20,106 nucleotides of DNA from Flavobacteriales bacterium (lineage in GTDB: Bacteria > Bacteroidota > Bacteroidia > Flavobacteriales > UBA7430), in assembly GCA_002707145.1 (NCBI GenBank), contig PAMD01000010.1, positions 2,179 to 22,284 of the forward strand, written 5' to 3'. The position numbers were made by a program, and so were the translations under genes. The notes beneath the pieces are model-generated. The model saw nothing but the letters and a program-made list of their open reading frames with translations. It was not told the DNA's origin and made no database searches. Positions 1 through 6,501 of the stretch are shown piece by piece (within the stretch, counting starts at the first letter, position 1; every line of letters starts with the position of its first letter).

Positions 1-984
1 GCGGGAGGACAACTAGTAGATTTATTAAATGAGCATGGCGCTAAGCACTATGAACTTCCTATAGCAAAAAAAAATATAAGGGCATTAGTACAAATCAGCA
101 ATTTAAAAAAAATATACTCAAAGTACCAGCCTGACATAGTTCATGTCCGATCGAGGTTTCCAGCATGGATAAATTATTTTGCTTTAAAGAATTTTAGGGG
201 CAAGAGACCCATTGTCATATCTACCTTTCATGGTTTGTATAGCAAACCTTTTTACAGTAAATCCATGTCCTATGCAGATGAAATCATCGCTATTTCTGAA
301 ACCGTTCAAGACTATATCAATGAAAACTATAAAGTAGATAAATCTAATGTACATTTAATATATCGAGGGTGTGATCTTAAGGAGTTTAATTCATTAGCAT
401 TAAGTGAGGGATGGGCAAAAACATGGTTTGATGAATTTCCTCAAACTAAAAATAAAATTATCTTAAATTTACCAGGCAGGATAACTGGCTGGAAAGGGAT
501 TGAGTCTTTCATCGATCTTTTTTTGCATATAGATACTTCAAGGTTTCACGGCATTATCCCCGGCCCTGTTGCTGCAAATAAAAGAGGCTATTTCAATTTA
601 TTAAGTAGATTGATTAAACAAAAAAATCTTTCAGATCATCTTTCGTTTTGTGGTGCTAGATCTGATATAGCTGAGGTTTATAAAATTTCAGACATTGTTA
701 TGAATTTATCATCCAAACCAGAACCATTTGGGAGGACAATTATCGAAGCTGCTGCTTGCGGTACCCATGTTATGGGCTGGGACAGAGGTGGAGTCAAAGA
801 GTCTATCAACTCTATTAATCCTGTTGGCTTGGTTGAGTATGGCAATGTTGAAATGCTTGCTAAACAAATTGACAAAGTCTTGATAGCATCACCCCCCGAA
901 TCTATACCTATACAATTTACAAAAGAGTCTTTGGTAAGTGAAACGATAAAGGTTTATGAATTGGCTTTAAGCAAATCTTCATAA
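1..984 (+). CDS. Glycosyltransferase family 4-type, 5'-truncated by window edge
   Basis: The reading frame is open from base 1, so this is the last 327 residues of a gene that begins to the left of the window. A TTG at 235 could serve as a start, but the sequence upstream of it is clearly coding: a GGQLVDLLNEHG segment and a PDIVHVRSRFPAW segment are typical of the N-terminal Rossmann half of GT4 enzymes (position after the first sheet, then PDIVHxH-like). The C-terminal half has the sugar-nucleotide-binding layout of the family: LPGRITGWKG, then EPFGRTIIEAAACGTHVMG, which contains the E-x7-E motif, then a GGVKES loop. It probably transfers a sugar from a nucleotide-sugar donor to a lipid-linked or core glycan at the cytoplasmic face of the inner membrane. 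Donor and acceptor cannot be read from the sequence. Its 3' end overlaps the convergent glycosyltransferase gene by 31 bp. Confidence 0.88.
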   Translation, partial: AGGQLVDLLNEHGAKHYELPIAKKNIRALVQISNLKKIYSKYQPDIVHVRSRFPAWINYFALKNFRGKRPIVISTFHGLYSKPFYSKSMSYADEIIAISETVQDYINENYKVDKSNVHLIYRGCDLKEFNSLALSEGWAKTWFDEFPQTKNKIILNLPGRITGWKGIESFIDLFLHIDTSRFHGIIPGPVAANKRGYFNLLSRLIKQKNLSDHLSFCGARSDIAEVYKISDIVMNLSSKPEPFGRTIIEAAACGTHVMGWDRGGVKESINSINPVGLVEYGNVEMLAKQIDKVLIASPPESIPIQFTKESLVSETIKVYELALSKSS

Positions 985-1931
985 ATTTCTTTTGTTTTCT
1001 TGGCAGCACTTATCAGTGAATAATTTTCAATCAAGGCTGCTTTTATGCCTTCCATATTTAATTTAGGTAACAAAGGAACCATTTCTTCCAGCAGAGCTTG
1101 TAAACTCCTTTGATTGCCAGGCTCTGACAAGCATTCCGAAGGAATTAAATCAGGAATCATTCCTACTCTTGATCCAAGAACCGGGATTTCGTGATTAATA
1201 GCTTCCAAAAAAACTCTGGAGCTTCCCTCTCTTTGACTGGATACAATCAACCCACTGGCAGTTTTATATTTACTTTTAATGGAGTTGTAATCACAACTTG
1301 ATACGATTTTTATTCGATCTGCTAGATTTAAGTCATTGATAAGTTGAGTTAGTTTCTGCTCTTCTGGACCAGAGCCGATAATTTCTAAATTTTCTTTAAT
1401 ATTGATCCAACTTTTAATTAGCTGATCAAAACCTTTTACTTTTATAAGCCTGCCAATTGCAATAATGGATCCGCTGCGCAAAGATCGTTTTCCGTCATGA
1501 CATGGATTGAACCAATTTGGGATATAAGTGCCCTTTGGTATATCTTTTATAAGCAATTTATTTACACTTATAACAGCATCCATACTTGCAAGAGAATCAC
1601 TATTTTTTTTATGATCATGGATTGTTGCAATAATCTTAATATTGCTAAAAATCTTTACTACCTTTCCTATGAAGCTTGCTTTGGCACCATGACAATGCAA
1701 GATGGAGATATTATGTACATTTAAAAACTTAATTAATTTGTAGGTATTAAGTGGAGAGTATCTTGAGCTAAAATTTAATGATTTAGTTTTCATACCAACC
1801 ATATGATGATGAATAGATTCGTCACAAATAATAAACTGTTCCGATGTATCAGACATGAATGATGATAGCTCATATACATGCCGTTCAATTTCAGAAAAGG
1901 TTTGACTTAATACCAAATGCGCAACTTTCAT
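954..1931 (-). CDS. Glycosyltransferase family 4-type
   Basis: A complete 325-residue protein beginning MKVAHLVLSQ, the usual first strand of a GT4/GT-B enzyme. An HCHGAKASFIGK segment (about residues 79-90) matches the HxHxxxAxxxG region of the N-terminal domain. Further on, AIGRLIKVKGFDQLI and IIGSGPEEQKL mark the start of the nucleotide-sugar-binding domain, and EGSSRVFLEAINHEIPVLG holds the E-x7-E donor-binding motif. Length is slightly short for GT4 but no domain is missing. A role in lipopolysaccharide or capsule assembly is inferred. The ATG at 1931 overlaps, as ATGA, the stop codon of a decayed ELM1-like gene fragment immediately upstream, so the gene was probably once translationally coupled to it. 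The 3' end overlaps the plus-strand glycosyltransferase by 31 bp, tail to tail. Confidence 0.9.
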   Translation of the reverse strand: MKVAHLVLSQTFSEIERHVYELSSFMSDTSEQFIICDESIHHHMVGMKTKSLNFSSRYSPLNTYKLIKFLNVHNISILHCHGAKASFIGKVVKIFSNIKIIATIHDHKKNSDSLASMDAVISVNKLLIKDIPKGTYIPNWFNPCHDGKRSLRSGSIIAIGRLIKVKGFDQLIKSWINIKENLEIIGSGPEEQKLTQLINDLNLADRIKIVSSCDYNSIKSKYKTASGLIVSSQREGSSRVFLEAINHEIPVLGSRVGMIPDLIPSECLSEPGNQRSLQALLEEMVPLLPKLNMEGIKAALIENYSLISAAKKTKEIYEDLLKANS

Positions 1932-2060
1932 CTTTGGTTAATAAATTTCATGATGGAAAATGATACCTTTTCAACTTCTGTTAAAGGCTAGAAATATAAA
2001 GAAGAAGTTTCAATTTTAGAAATATCCATTCCCCCATTTTTTTAATTATGCTTATGATAA
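1928..2060 (-). pseudogene. Remnant of the 3' end of an ELM1-family gene
   Basis: Read on the minus strand, this stretch encodes a decayed copy of the last ~30 residues of the intact ELM1-family protein at 4981-5931. Shared pieces are GG-x-x-ISKIE, PL-x-EVEKVSFSIMKFIN and the nucleotide sequence beneath them. A glutamate codon is replaced by an in-frame TAG just before PLTEV, and one base is lost near 2045, which shifts the frame. After MKFIN the copy reads two more residues to a TGA (1928-1930) that overlaps the ATG of the glycosyltransferase gene downstream. Similarity fades beyond about 2060 at DNA level. A very weak protein-level match may continue to about 2110. The rest of the gap (2061-2243) shows no other recognisable gene. 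Confidence 0.85.
1938..1980 (+). repeat. Direct repeat, copy 1 (43 bp perfect match to 4985-5027)
   Basis: All 43 bases are identical, in the same orientation, to 4985-5027. The match continues without gaps through a diverged 27-base stretch into a second perfect 18-base block (2008-2025 versus 5055-5072), then a partial match to about 2055 that includes one single-base gap. The repeat is the 3' end of the ELM1-family gene. Together with copy 2 it brackets about 3 kb holding three glycan or surface-related genes. Confidence 0.95.
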
Positions 2061-2243
2061 ATATAACAAAAGGGCTTCTAAGATTAAATAAAATATATTC
2101 TTTATTAGAAAACACTATCTCTCACAAGAGTTAAGATTAGTTTTAATAAAAAGTGAAATCATAAGGCAGAAAGTAATTATTGATTTTTTATTAATTTATT
2201 CTGATACAAAGTCTCTGGCGTGCTCAAGATAGATAAGTGAAAG

Positions 2244-2882
2244 CTAGGCATGAGTTTTTTCTGAAAGATCTTTACTTATCCTTAAATGCATTAATCTTAT
2301 TCTTCTTTCAACATAAATTTTTGCAAAAAAATCACTGAATTTTTCGAGGGGTAGAAATGATTTTGAGCCAAGTCCATCAACAATTTTTAAAACAATCTGA
2401 TACCCCTCATAACCAACAACTATATTATGTGGAAGCAGATCTTTAGTTAAAATAAGAGTATCCCTAAGCCAAGATTCAAGATCTAAGATCGCTTGCTTTA
2501 TCTCTCTTGTCATTCCATAAGTGAACAAATATTTTTCAAGAGTAATGGCCACATTATTTTTTTTATCTTTGATTAATTCTGTTTCAGAGGCTTGGCCCAA
2601 AGAGGTATCAACCATTCCATACCATTTGGCTAAATGTTTCCATTTATATGAATCATCTGCCTTAAGAGCTCTTTGACTGTAGCCAACTTTTTCTCGAAAG
2701 TTATCATCAAAACTTATTTCTGATCTAAATTTTTTATACCAAGGAGCATTCTGCTTAAGATATTTTGATCTGCCCTGATAAGTAACTTTTATGCATCTAT
2801 TCTCATTTTTAGGATGTATGTAACATCTCCGATTGCCACCTTCTGCAAAAGGTTTTATTTCATTTAGATTAATCACTTGCAA
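2244..2882 (-). CDS. YrbL-family protein (kinase-fold)
   Basis: A 212-residue protein matching the pattern of the YrbL family (named from the PhoP regulatory network protein of enterobacteria). It has an N-terminal GGNRRCYIHP segment with CIKV about 15 residues later, where Lys32 would be the ATP-site lysine of a protein-kinase-like fold. It then has DLLPHNIVV (148-156), resembling the catalytic D-L-x-P-x-N loop, and VDGLG (168-172) in place of the DFG metal-binding motif. YrbL proteins are short relatives of the aminoglycoside kinase/choline kinase superfamily. Their substrate is not established, but YrbL-like genes are often found with lipopolysaccharide or glycan genes, so a sugar kinase role is a reasonable guess, not a demonstration. 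The gene is monocistronic in layout, divergent from the fkbM-like gene, and lies inside the repeat-flanked segment. Confidence 0.8.
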   Translation of the reverse strand: MQVINLNEIKPFAEGGNRRCYIHPKNENRCIKVTYQGRSKYLKQNAPWYKKFRSEISFDDNFREKVGYSQRALKADDSYKWKHLAKWYGMVDTSLGQASETELIKDKKNNVAITLEKYLFTYGMTREIKQAILDLESWLRDTLILTKDLLPHNIVVGYEGYQIVLKIVDGLGSKSFLPLEKFSDFFAKIYVERRIRLMHLRISKDLSEKTHA

Positions 2883-3037
2883 ATAATAACTTATAAGACA
2901 TTCATGAGGATATTAATATTCCCCGAGATTAATAATATACTTTTGATATAATTATTTAATCTTCTTAATGTACTTTTTTCAATTGATTGAATTTCAACTT
3001 GTAAAGATTCCGATTAGTGACAGTTTAATCTGCAAAG

Positions 3038-3104
3038 TAATTATTTTTAATTAAAATCTCTATAATTTTTGACCAAAAATTACTGTAGAGTTATGAAATA
3101 TGCT
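3038..3104 (+). promoter_or_regulatory. Possible sigma-70-type promoter for the fkbM-like gene
   Basis: TTGACC (3069-3074) and TATGAA (3092-3097) are separated by exactly 17 bases, matching the -35 and -10 consensus at 5 of 6 and 4 of 6 positions. This predicts a start near 3104 and a ~30-base leader before the ATG at 3134. The surrounding 251-base divergent gap is so AT-rich that chance matches are expected, and no operator or riboswitch-like structure was seen in it. Confidence 0.3.
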
Positions 3105-3133
3105 TTTAAAATTAAAATATTTAATATAAAAAA

Positions 3134-3958
3134 ATGATACCTGTAGATAACTCATCAAATTTTGGACACTATAAACCAAATTTAATTACAAAAATAATAA
3201 TTTTTATCACTAGAAATGTTGGAAGCAATTGGTTTTCAAAAAGAATGATTTTCTTTTTAAGAAAAATTGCAATTCTTCTATCTGGTGACTGTATTGATAC
3301 AGAGCTATTTAATTCAAAGTTAAGGTTATACACAAAAGGCAATGTTAGCGAGAAAAGAGCTCTTTTTTCTCCACAGATATTTGAGAAAAAAGAAAGAGAT
3401 TTCATTGCTTACATGTGTAAGGATAATTCAACTTTCATAGATATCGGTTCTAATATTGGTTTATATTCATTTTCGGTAGGAAATGTTTATAAAACCTTTA
3501 AAAATACCAAAATTTATTCAATTGAACCCCATCCCTTTTTGTTTAGAAGGCTTGAATATAATGCTTCTTTAAATAAAGACATCCCTATTTATCCTCGTGA
3601 AATCGCGCTAATGGATAAATCAGGAAAATTTAAACTTGATACTCCAAATGAAAATTTAGGCCAAGGTAAAATCACCCATTCAGGTCAACATGAAGTAATT
3701 GCAAAAAGTTTGATAGATTTTATTAATGATGAAAACATTGAAAGTATTGCCGCGATGAAAATCGATGTGGAGGGTAATGAAGAAAGTATCATCATTCCAT
3801 TTCTTAATGTTGCAGAAAAGAGATTGCTTCCACTGATCATTATTATTGAAAAGAATGATGATGCATGGAAAAATGATTTGCTGAAAAAGCTTATTCGCAA
3901 AGGATATATTATAAAAAGTAAGACAAGAATGAATTATATTTTAGAATTGAATATATAA
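3134..3958 (+). CDS. FkbM-family SAM-dependent methyltransferase
   Basis: 274 residues with the FkbM-type Rossmann methyltransferase pattern. FIDIGSNIGLYSF (101-113) is motif I, binding S-adenosylmethionine. IEPHP (130-134) carries the acidic residue that contacts the ribose. MKIDVEGNE (208-216) is the highly characteristic FkbM motif with Asp211. The first ~60 residues are basic and hydrophobic (IIIFITRNVG, MIFFLRKIAILL) and may associate with the membrane. FkbM enzymes O-methylate hydroxyls of polyketides or, in surface-polysaccharide loci, sugars. The flanking glycosyltransferases and sulfotransferase favour a sugar substrate here. The gene is strongly AT-rich, with AAA/ATT/TTT-dominated codons, more so than the genes to the right of 6 kb. 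No Shine-Dalgarno site precedes the ATG. It converges on the sulfotransferase gene with a 78-base gap that holds no convincing terminator. Confidence 0.88.
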   Translation: MIPVDNSSNFGHYKPNLITKIIIFITRNVGSNWFSKRMIFFLRKIAILLSGDCIDTELFNSKLRLYTKGNVSEKRALFSPQIFEKKERDFIAYMCKDNSTFIDIGSNIGLYSFSVGNVYKTFKNTKIYSIEPHPFLFRRLEYNASLNKDIPIYPREIALMDKSGKFKLDTPNENLGQGKITHSGQHEVIAKSLIDFINDENIESIAAMKIDVEGNEESIIIPFLNVAEKRLLPLIIIIEKNDDAWKNDLLKKLIRKGYIIKSKTRMNYILELNI

Positions 3959-4036
3959 ATTAATCTTGTAAAGGGGAGATACAAAAATAATTAAATTTAT
4001 TACAGGATACAAAAAAGCCGCTCCACCGATATTGTT

Positions 4037-4819
4037 TTAAATAGACCTTTTGATTTCATTATAGAGCGATATGTCTTCTTCACAAAATTTTGAAATAGCT
4101 AGCTTCTCAGATTCAGATAAATATGATTTTCTCTTATTTTTTGTAATGTTTGATTTTTGTTGACTTAGCCTCACATTCGTTTTTTTATAAAAATCTTCTA
4201 TAAAAAGATCCATTCTCTCAAGAAGCCCGTATGAAAAATAATTTTCATTCATATATTCTAAATTATTGCTTACATTTTCTTTGCCAATCACAAATCTGGA
4301 TATGTATCTACCAAAAATAGGCTGGGTTTCTTTGAGATAGGAAATGTAACCCTCTAATGAATAATTTGCAGATACATATAATTTTTTATTAAATTTTTTA
4401 AGTGGAGATTTTTTATTTTGATATGAGTTCTTTGAATAGTTGTAATCTGATAACATTCTTTCGTATGGATCTCTAATTAAGGTAATAAGTCGTTTTTTGG
4501 CATTTTTTAATCTTATAGAATCAATAGTTAAATGCCCATGAATAATATCACCATCCATAATTGATTGATTGGTTTTTTCCCAAACTGATTTAAGGGAAAG
4601 TCTTTTGTAGTTCTTCCAATTACGTTTATGAGTATTTTTTATAATCCTTAACTTTTCAATGGGAGAAATTTTATTTCTATCTTCATTCATAAGCTCATAA
4701 TTTGAGCTATAAATAGAAAAATTATTTGACTCAGGAAAAGAGTTTACAAACATTCTTGTTAGTGACGTACTGCCACATTTGGGAACTCTTATAACAATAT
4801 ATACATGTTTTTTTTGCAT
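4037..4819 (-). CDS. Carbohydrate-type sulfotransferase (PAPS-dependent)
   Basis: 260 residues. RVPKCGSTSL (11-20) is the 5'-phosphosulfate-binding loop, of the PKxGxTS form. LIRDPYERMLSDYNY (114-128) is the 3'-phosphate-binding region of the RxPxxRxxSxY form. HGHLT (94-98) matches the HGH segment found in Golgi-type carbohydrate sulfotransferases. This places it with the Sulfotransfer_2-like group, which transfers sulfate from PAPS to a sugar hydroxyl. There is no signal peptide, so it should act in the cytoplasm on a nucleotide- or lipid-linked glycan. No PAPS-synthesis genes are in the window. It is highly AT- and lysine-rich and lies inside the segment bracketed by the duplicated ELM1 3' end, between fkbM and the intact ELM1 gene. 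The short conserved motifs, not overall alignment, support the call. Confidence 0.8.
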   Translation of the reverse strand: MQKKHVYIVIRVPKCGSTSLTRMFVNSFPESNNFSIYSSNYELMNEDRNKISPIEKLRIIKNTHKRNWKNYKRLSLKSVWEKTNQSIMDGDIIHGHLTIDSIRLKNAKKRLITLIRDPYERMLSDYNYSKNSYQNKKSPLKKFNKKLYVSANYSLEGYISYLKETQPIFGRYISRFVIGKENVSNNLEYMNENYFSYGLLERMDLFIEDFYKKTNVRLSQQKSNITKNKRKSYLSESEKLAISKFCEEDISLYNEIKRSI

Positions 4820-4921
4820 ATTAAATTAAATGATAATGCTCTTATTTTTTGAATATTGAAAGCAACTATAATACCTCATTCAAATATTGCTATTAATTTT
4901 TAATCACTCATGTTTTCCATC

Positions 4922-4940
4922 AAAAAAAGTCGCTTTTTTC
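4922..4940 (-). terminator. Possible intrinsic terminator after the ELM1-family gene
   Basis: A seven-base A/T stem with one G-C pair (4923-4929 with 4933-4939) closes on a three-base loop. On the minus strand it lies about 40 bases past the ELM1-family stop, and its 3' arm is a run of seven Ts. The low GC content makes the stem weak. It could also simply be a homopolymer-rich spacer. Nothing else is recognisable in the 4820-4980 gap. Confidence 0.35.
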
Positions 4941-4980
4941 AAATTTTTTTATTTAAGCTGAATATTTATATTCATCACTT

Positions 4981-5931
4981 TTAATTAATAAATTTCATGA
5001 TGGAAAATGATACCTTTTCAACTTCTGCTAAAGGTTCAAAGTGTTGAGAAGGACTTTCAATTTTAGAAATATTTATCCCACCATTTTTATTTAATATGCT
5101 TACTACGCCAACTCGCTTGGAATTAACTAGCTCATTCATAGATTCTCTTATTTTTTTTGCACCAAAAATGCGTCTATATCTTGGTCTCTCTATCTGTATT
5201 AAATAGGTTTGCCCCCTTACAGATAGCGCCTCAAATACTAGATTTGAGCTATCAGGGGTAACAAATTTTAATTCCGATTCGTTCAGACTGTCCTGGAACA
5301 TATCAGACTCTGGTGAATTTAAGTCAATAAATTTTGTCTTTGGATGTTGATTTAGCTGATCTATTACTTTTAAGTTGAGGGGCTCAGGCGTCCTGCGAGA
5401 ATTGTAAATTTTAAACTCATGTTTTGGATGCATACTTAAAATATATTCTAACTGCCTTATGAAAATTTTTTGATCAAATTTATAGTGCTTGCTTGGTCCC
5501 CCAATAGCTATTATTGCCTTTTTTTTATTTACAGGATTTTGGCATGTAGCTGCCAGTGAGCCCTGAAATAGAATAACATTTCTAGGCAACTGTCTTTTGC
5601 GAAAATCATGTTCTGGAGCAATAATTAAATCAAACGATTTTAGTTTGCAGCTAGGACGAAGTACTGCTACAGCATATAAATCCTTGCTCATAGTTTTTTT
5701 TAAGTATTTTTTTGCCTTAAGAATCTTTGTATAAACATTATGGCCCGCGCCTATAAGTATTATTGGCTTATCAGATTCATCCATATTAGAAAATATTTGT
5801 GCAAAACTTCCTTGATTTGAGTAATGAATAGGGCTGATAGAGAGCTCTATCTCTTTTTTAAGCTGATCTAAAAGGGCCTGCACTTGTTTGAGATGCCCAG
5901 TTTTTGAATCTTGAAACCAGTAAACGTTCAT
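4981..5931 (-). CDS. ELM1-family protein (possible GT-B-fold glycan enzyme)
   Basis: 316 residues matching the family named from plant mitochondrial fission protein ELM1 (bacterial DUF1022 members). The features are an N-terminal WFQDSKTGHLKQVQALL (5-21), an APEHD segment (105-109), GGPSKHY (144-150), NSRRTPE (177-183) and VTPDSSNLVFEAL (224-236). The last resembles the nucleotide-sugar site of GT-B enzymes, where a conserved acidic residue precedes an EAL turn. Bacterial members often sit in lipopolysaccharide or capsule loci, and a glycosyltransferase-like role is suspected but unproven. The start at 5931 is the only good ATG before WFQD, and no Shine-Dalgarno site is visible. The last ~33 codons are duplicated in decayed form at 1928-2060. 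The divergent gene at 6018 is 86 bases away. Confidence 0.82.
   Translation of the reverse strand: MNVYWFQDSKTGHLKQVQALLDQLKKEIELSISPIHYSNQGSFAQIFSNMDESDKPIILIGAGHNVYTKILKAKKYLKKTMSKDLYAVAVLRPSCKLKSFDLIIAPEHDFRKRQLPRNVILFQGSLAATCQNPVNKKKAIIAIGGPSKHYKFDQKIFIRQLEYILSMHPKHEFKIYNSRRTPEPLNLKVIDQLNQHPKTKFIDLNSPESDMFQDSLNESELKFVTPDSSNLVFEALSVRGQTYLIQIERPRYRRIFGAKKIRESMNELVNSKRVGVVSILNKNGGINISKIESPSQHFEPLAEVEKVSFSIMKFIN
4985..5027 (+). repeat. Direct repeat, copy 2 (43 bp perfect match to 1938-1980)
   Basis: This copy lies within the 3' end of the intact ELM1-family gene and encodes the EVEKVSFSIMKFIN end in the minus direction. The match begins four bases inside the gene's stop region, so the two copies end in different stop codons: TAA here, and TGA two codons later in copy 1. 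The sequences diverge abruptly just beyond, which marks a recombination or insertion boundary. Confidence 0.95.
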
Positions 5932-6017
5932 TAAATTTTTACTTATAATTTGATAAGTTTAAAATACTCTGCTTATGAAGTCTTGTGAAGGAAATACATC
6001 TATAAAATACACTTAAA

Positions 6018-6206
6018 ATGAATGCTCAAAACTCCAATCATCAAATTGCCATGGACCTGATTTCTCAATACGGCGAAGATGCTGAATCTATTGCTATGTT
6101 AAGAGCTGCTGAATATGCAGCCAATCTGAATACAGAAGAATGGCTCATTTGGGAGGGGGTCATCAAAGAGATTCAAAATATTTATGTTAATCCAAACCTT
6201 CAATAA
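6018..6206 (+). CDS. Small soluble protein of unknown function (62 aa)
   Basis: A 62-residue acidic, helical protein with no signal or membrane segment. It shows a spaced pattern, A-x3-ISQYGEDAE...A-x-LRAAEYAANLNTEEW...W-x-x-V-I-K-E-I, which I recognise only as resembling a widespread group of short proteobacterial proteins of unknown function. The regularly placed alanines and the central RAAEYA helix suggest a small helical bundle. Coding potential is supported by a balanced amino-acid composition and third-position AT bias like neighbouring genes. A TATAAAAT at 6001-6008 ends only 9 bases before the ATG and no Shine-Dalgarno site is present, so the mRNA could be nearly leaderless. It is monocistronic and divergent from the ELM1 gene. 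No function can be assigned. Confidence 0.7.
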   Translation: MNAQNSNHQIAMDLISQYGEDAESIAMLRAAEYAANLNTEEWLIWEGVIKEIQNIYVNPNLQ

Positions 6207-6222
6207 AATTATCTAAAGATCA

Positions 6223-6243
6223 AGCGGGCATGACTAACCCGCT
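6223..6243 (+). terminator. GC-rich hairpin after the small gene, possible terminator
   Basis: A perfect six-base stem, AGCGGG (6223-6228) with CCCGCT (6238-6243), encloses a nine-base loop 17 bases after the stop of the 62-residue gene. It stands out in very AT-rich surroundings. The usual T-run does not follow, so it could be an mRNA-stabilising hairpin or a poor terminator. The remaining gap to 6378 contains no gene I can support. Confidence 0.4.
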
Positions 6244-6378
6244 CTAATTGGTCTTAGGGAAAAATATTCTAGAGGAAAATTTTAACCAACATATTTATAA
6301 GACAATGTTATTAATAGAAAGTTCTTCATTATTTGAAATTTTATTTATTTGTTGCATTTATTGGTTTTAAAGAAAGAT

Positions 6379-6410
6379 AAAAAATAACAAGCAATAAAAT
6401 AAAGCTTATT
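6379..6410 (-). terminator. Weak intrinsic terminator at the end of the ggt operon
   Basis: On the minus strand, AATAAGC (6404-6410) pairs with GCTTGTT (6386-6392) over seven positions, including one G-U pair, around an 11-base loop, and is followed at once by ATTTTTT. It begins inside the stop codon of the small membrane ORF. The stem is AT-rich and therefore weak, but the position is exactly where the seven-gene operon should end. Confidence 0.45.
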
Positions 6411-6498
6411 ATTTTTTGCGTGAAATTAAAAAACATATAATCAATAGAGCAACCGTCGGAATAGCATAAAGAGTAATTATTAAAAGTTTGTCCAGCAT
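6409..6498 (-). CDS. 29-residue single-span membrane peptide
   Basis: A short ORF beginning MLDKLLIITLYAIPTVALLI and ending with a basic tail, SRKK. Almost the whole chain is one hydrophobic segment (residues 5-25), with an acidic/basic N-terminus and a positively charged C-terminus, so a C-terminus-in membrane orientation is likely. Its ATG is three bases after the ggt stop. AGAGGA, contained in the last codons of ggt, is eight bases upstream and is one of the better ribosome-binding sites in the window, arguing for real translation coupled to ggt. A likely terminator begins at its stop codon. I do not recognise the family. It could be a small partner or stabiliser of a membrane complex, or chance; only the ribosome site, spacing and composition support it. 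Confidence 0.55.
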   Translation of the reverse strand: MLDKLLIITLYAIPTVALLIICFLISRKK

Positions 6499-6501
6499 TG
6501 A

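Noticed and set aside
2946..2952. TATAAT hexamer in the gap between the yrbL-like and fkbM-like genes
   Set aside because: No acceptable -35 element lies 16-18 bases upstream, and chance matches are common in such AT-rich DNA.
3959..4036. TTGTA/TACAA hairpin between the convergent fkbM-like and sulfotransferase genes as a shared terminator
   Set aside because: The stem is only five weak pairs with a nine-base loop and no clear T-run on either strand.
1938..5027. Transposon or integron explanation for the duplicated ends
   Set aside because: No transposase or integrase, no terminal inverted repeats and no att-like site are visible, and the repeat is coding sequence of a normal gene. Homologous exchange or duplication is simpler.
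5941..5958. Inverted repeat ACTTAT-N6-ATAAGT in the divergent ELM1/small-gene gap
   Set aside because: Six-base A/T-rich arms are expected by chance here, and no second copy was seen near other genes, so an operator is not supported.
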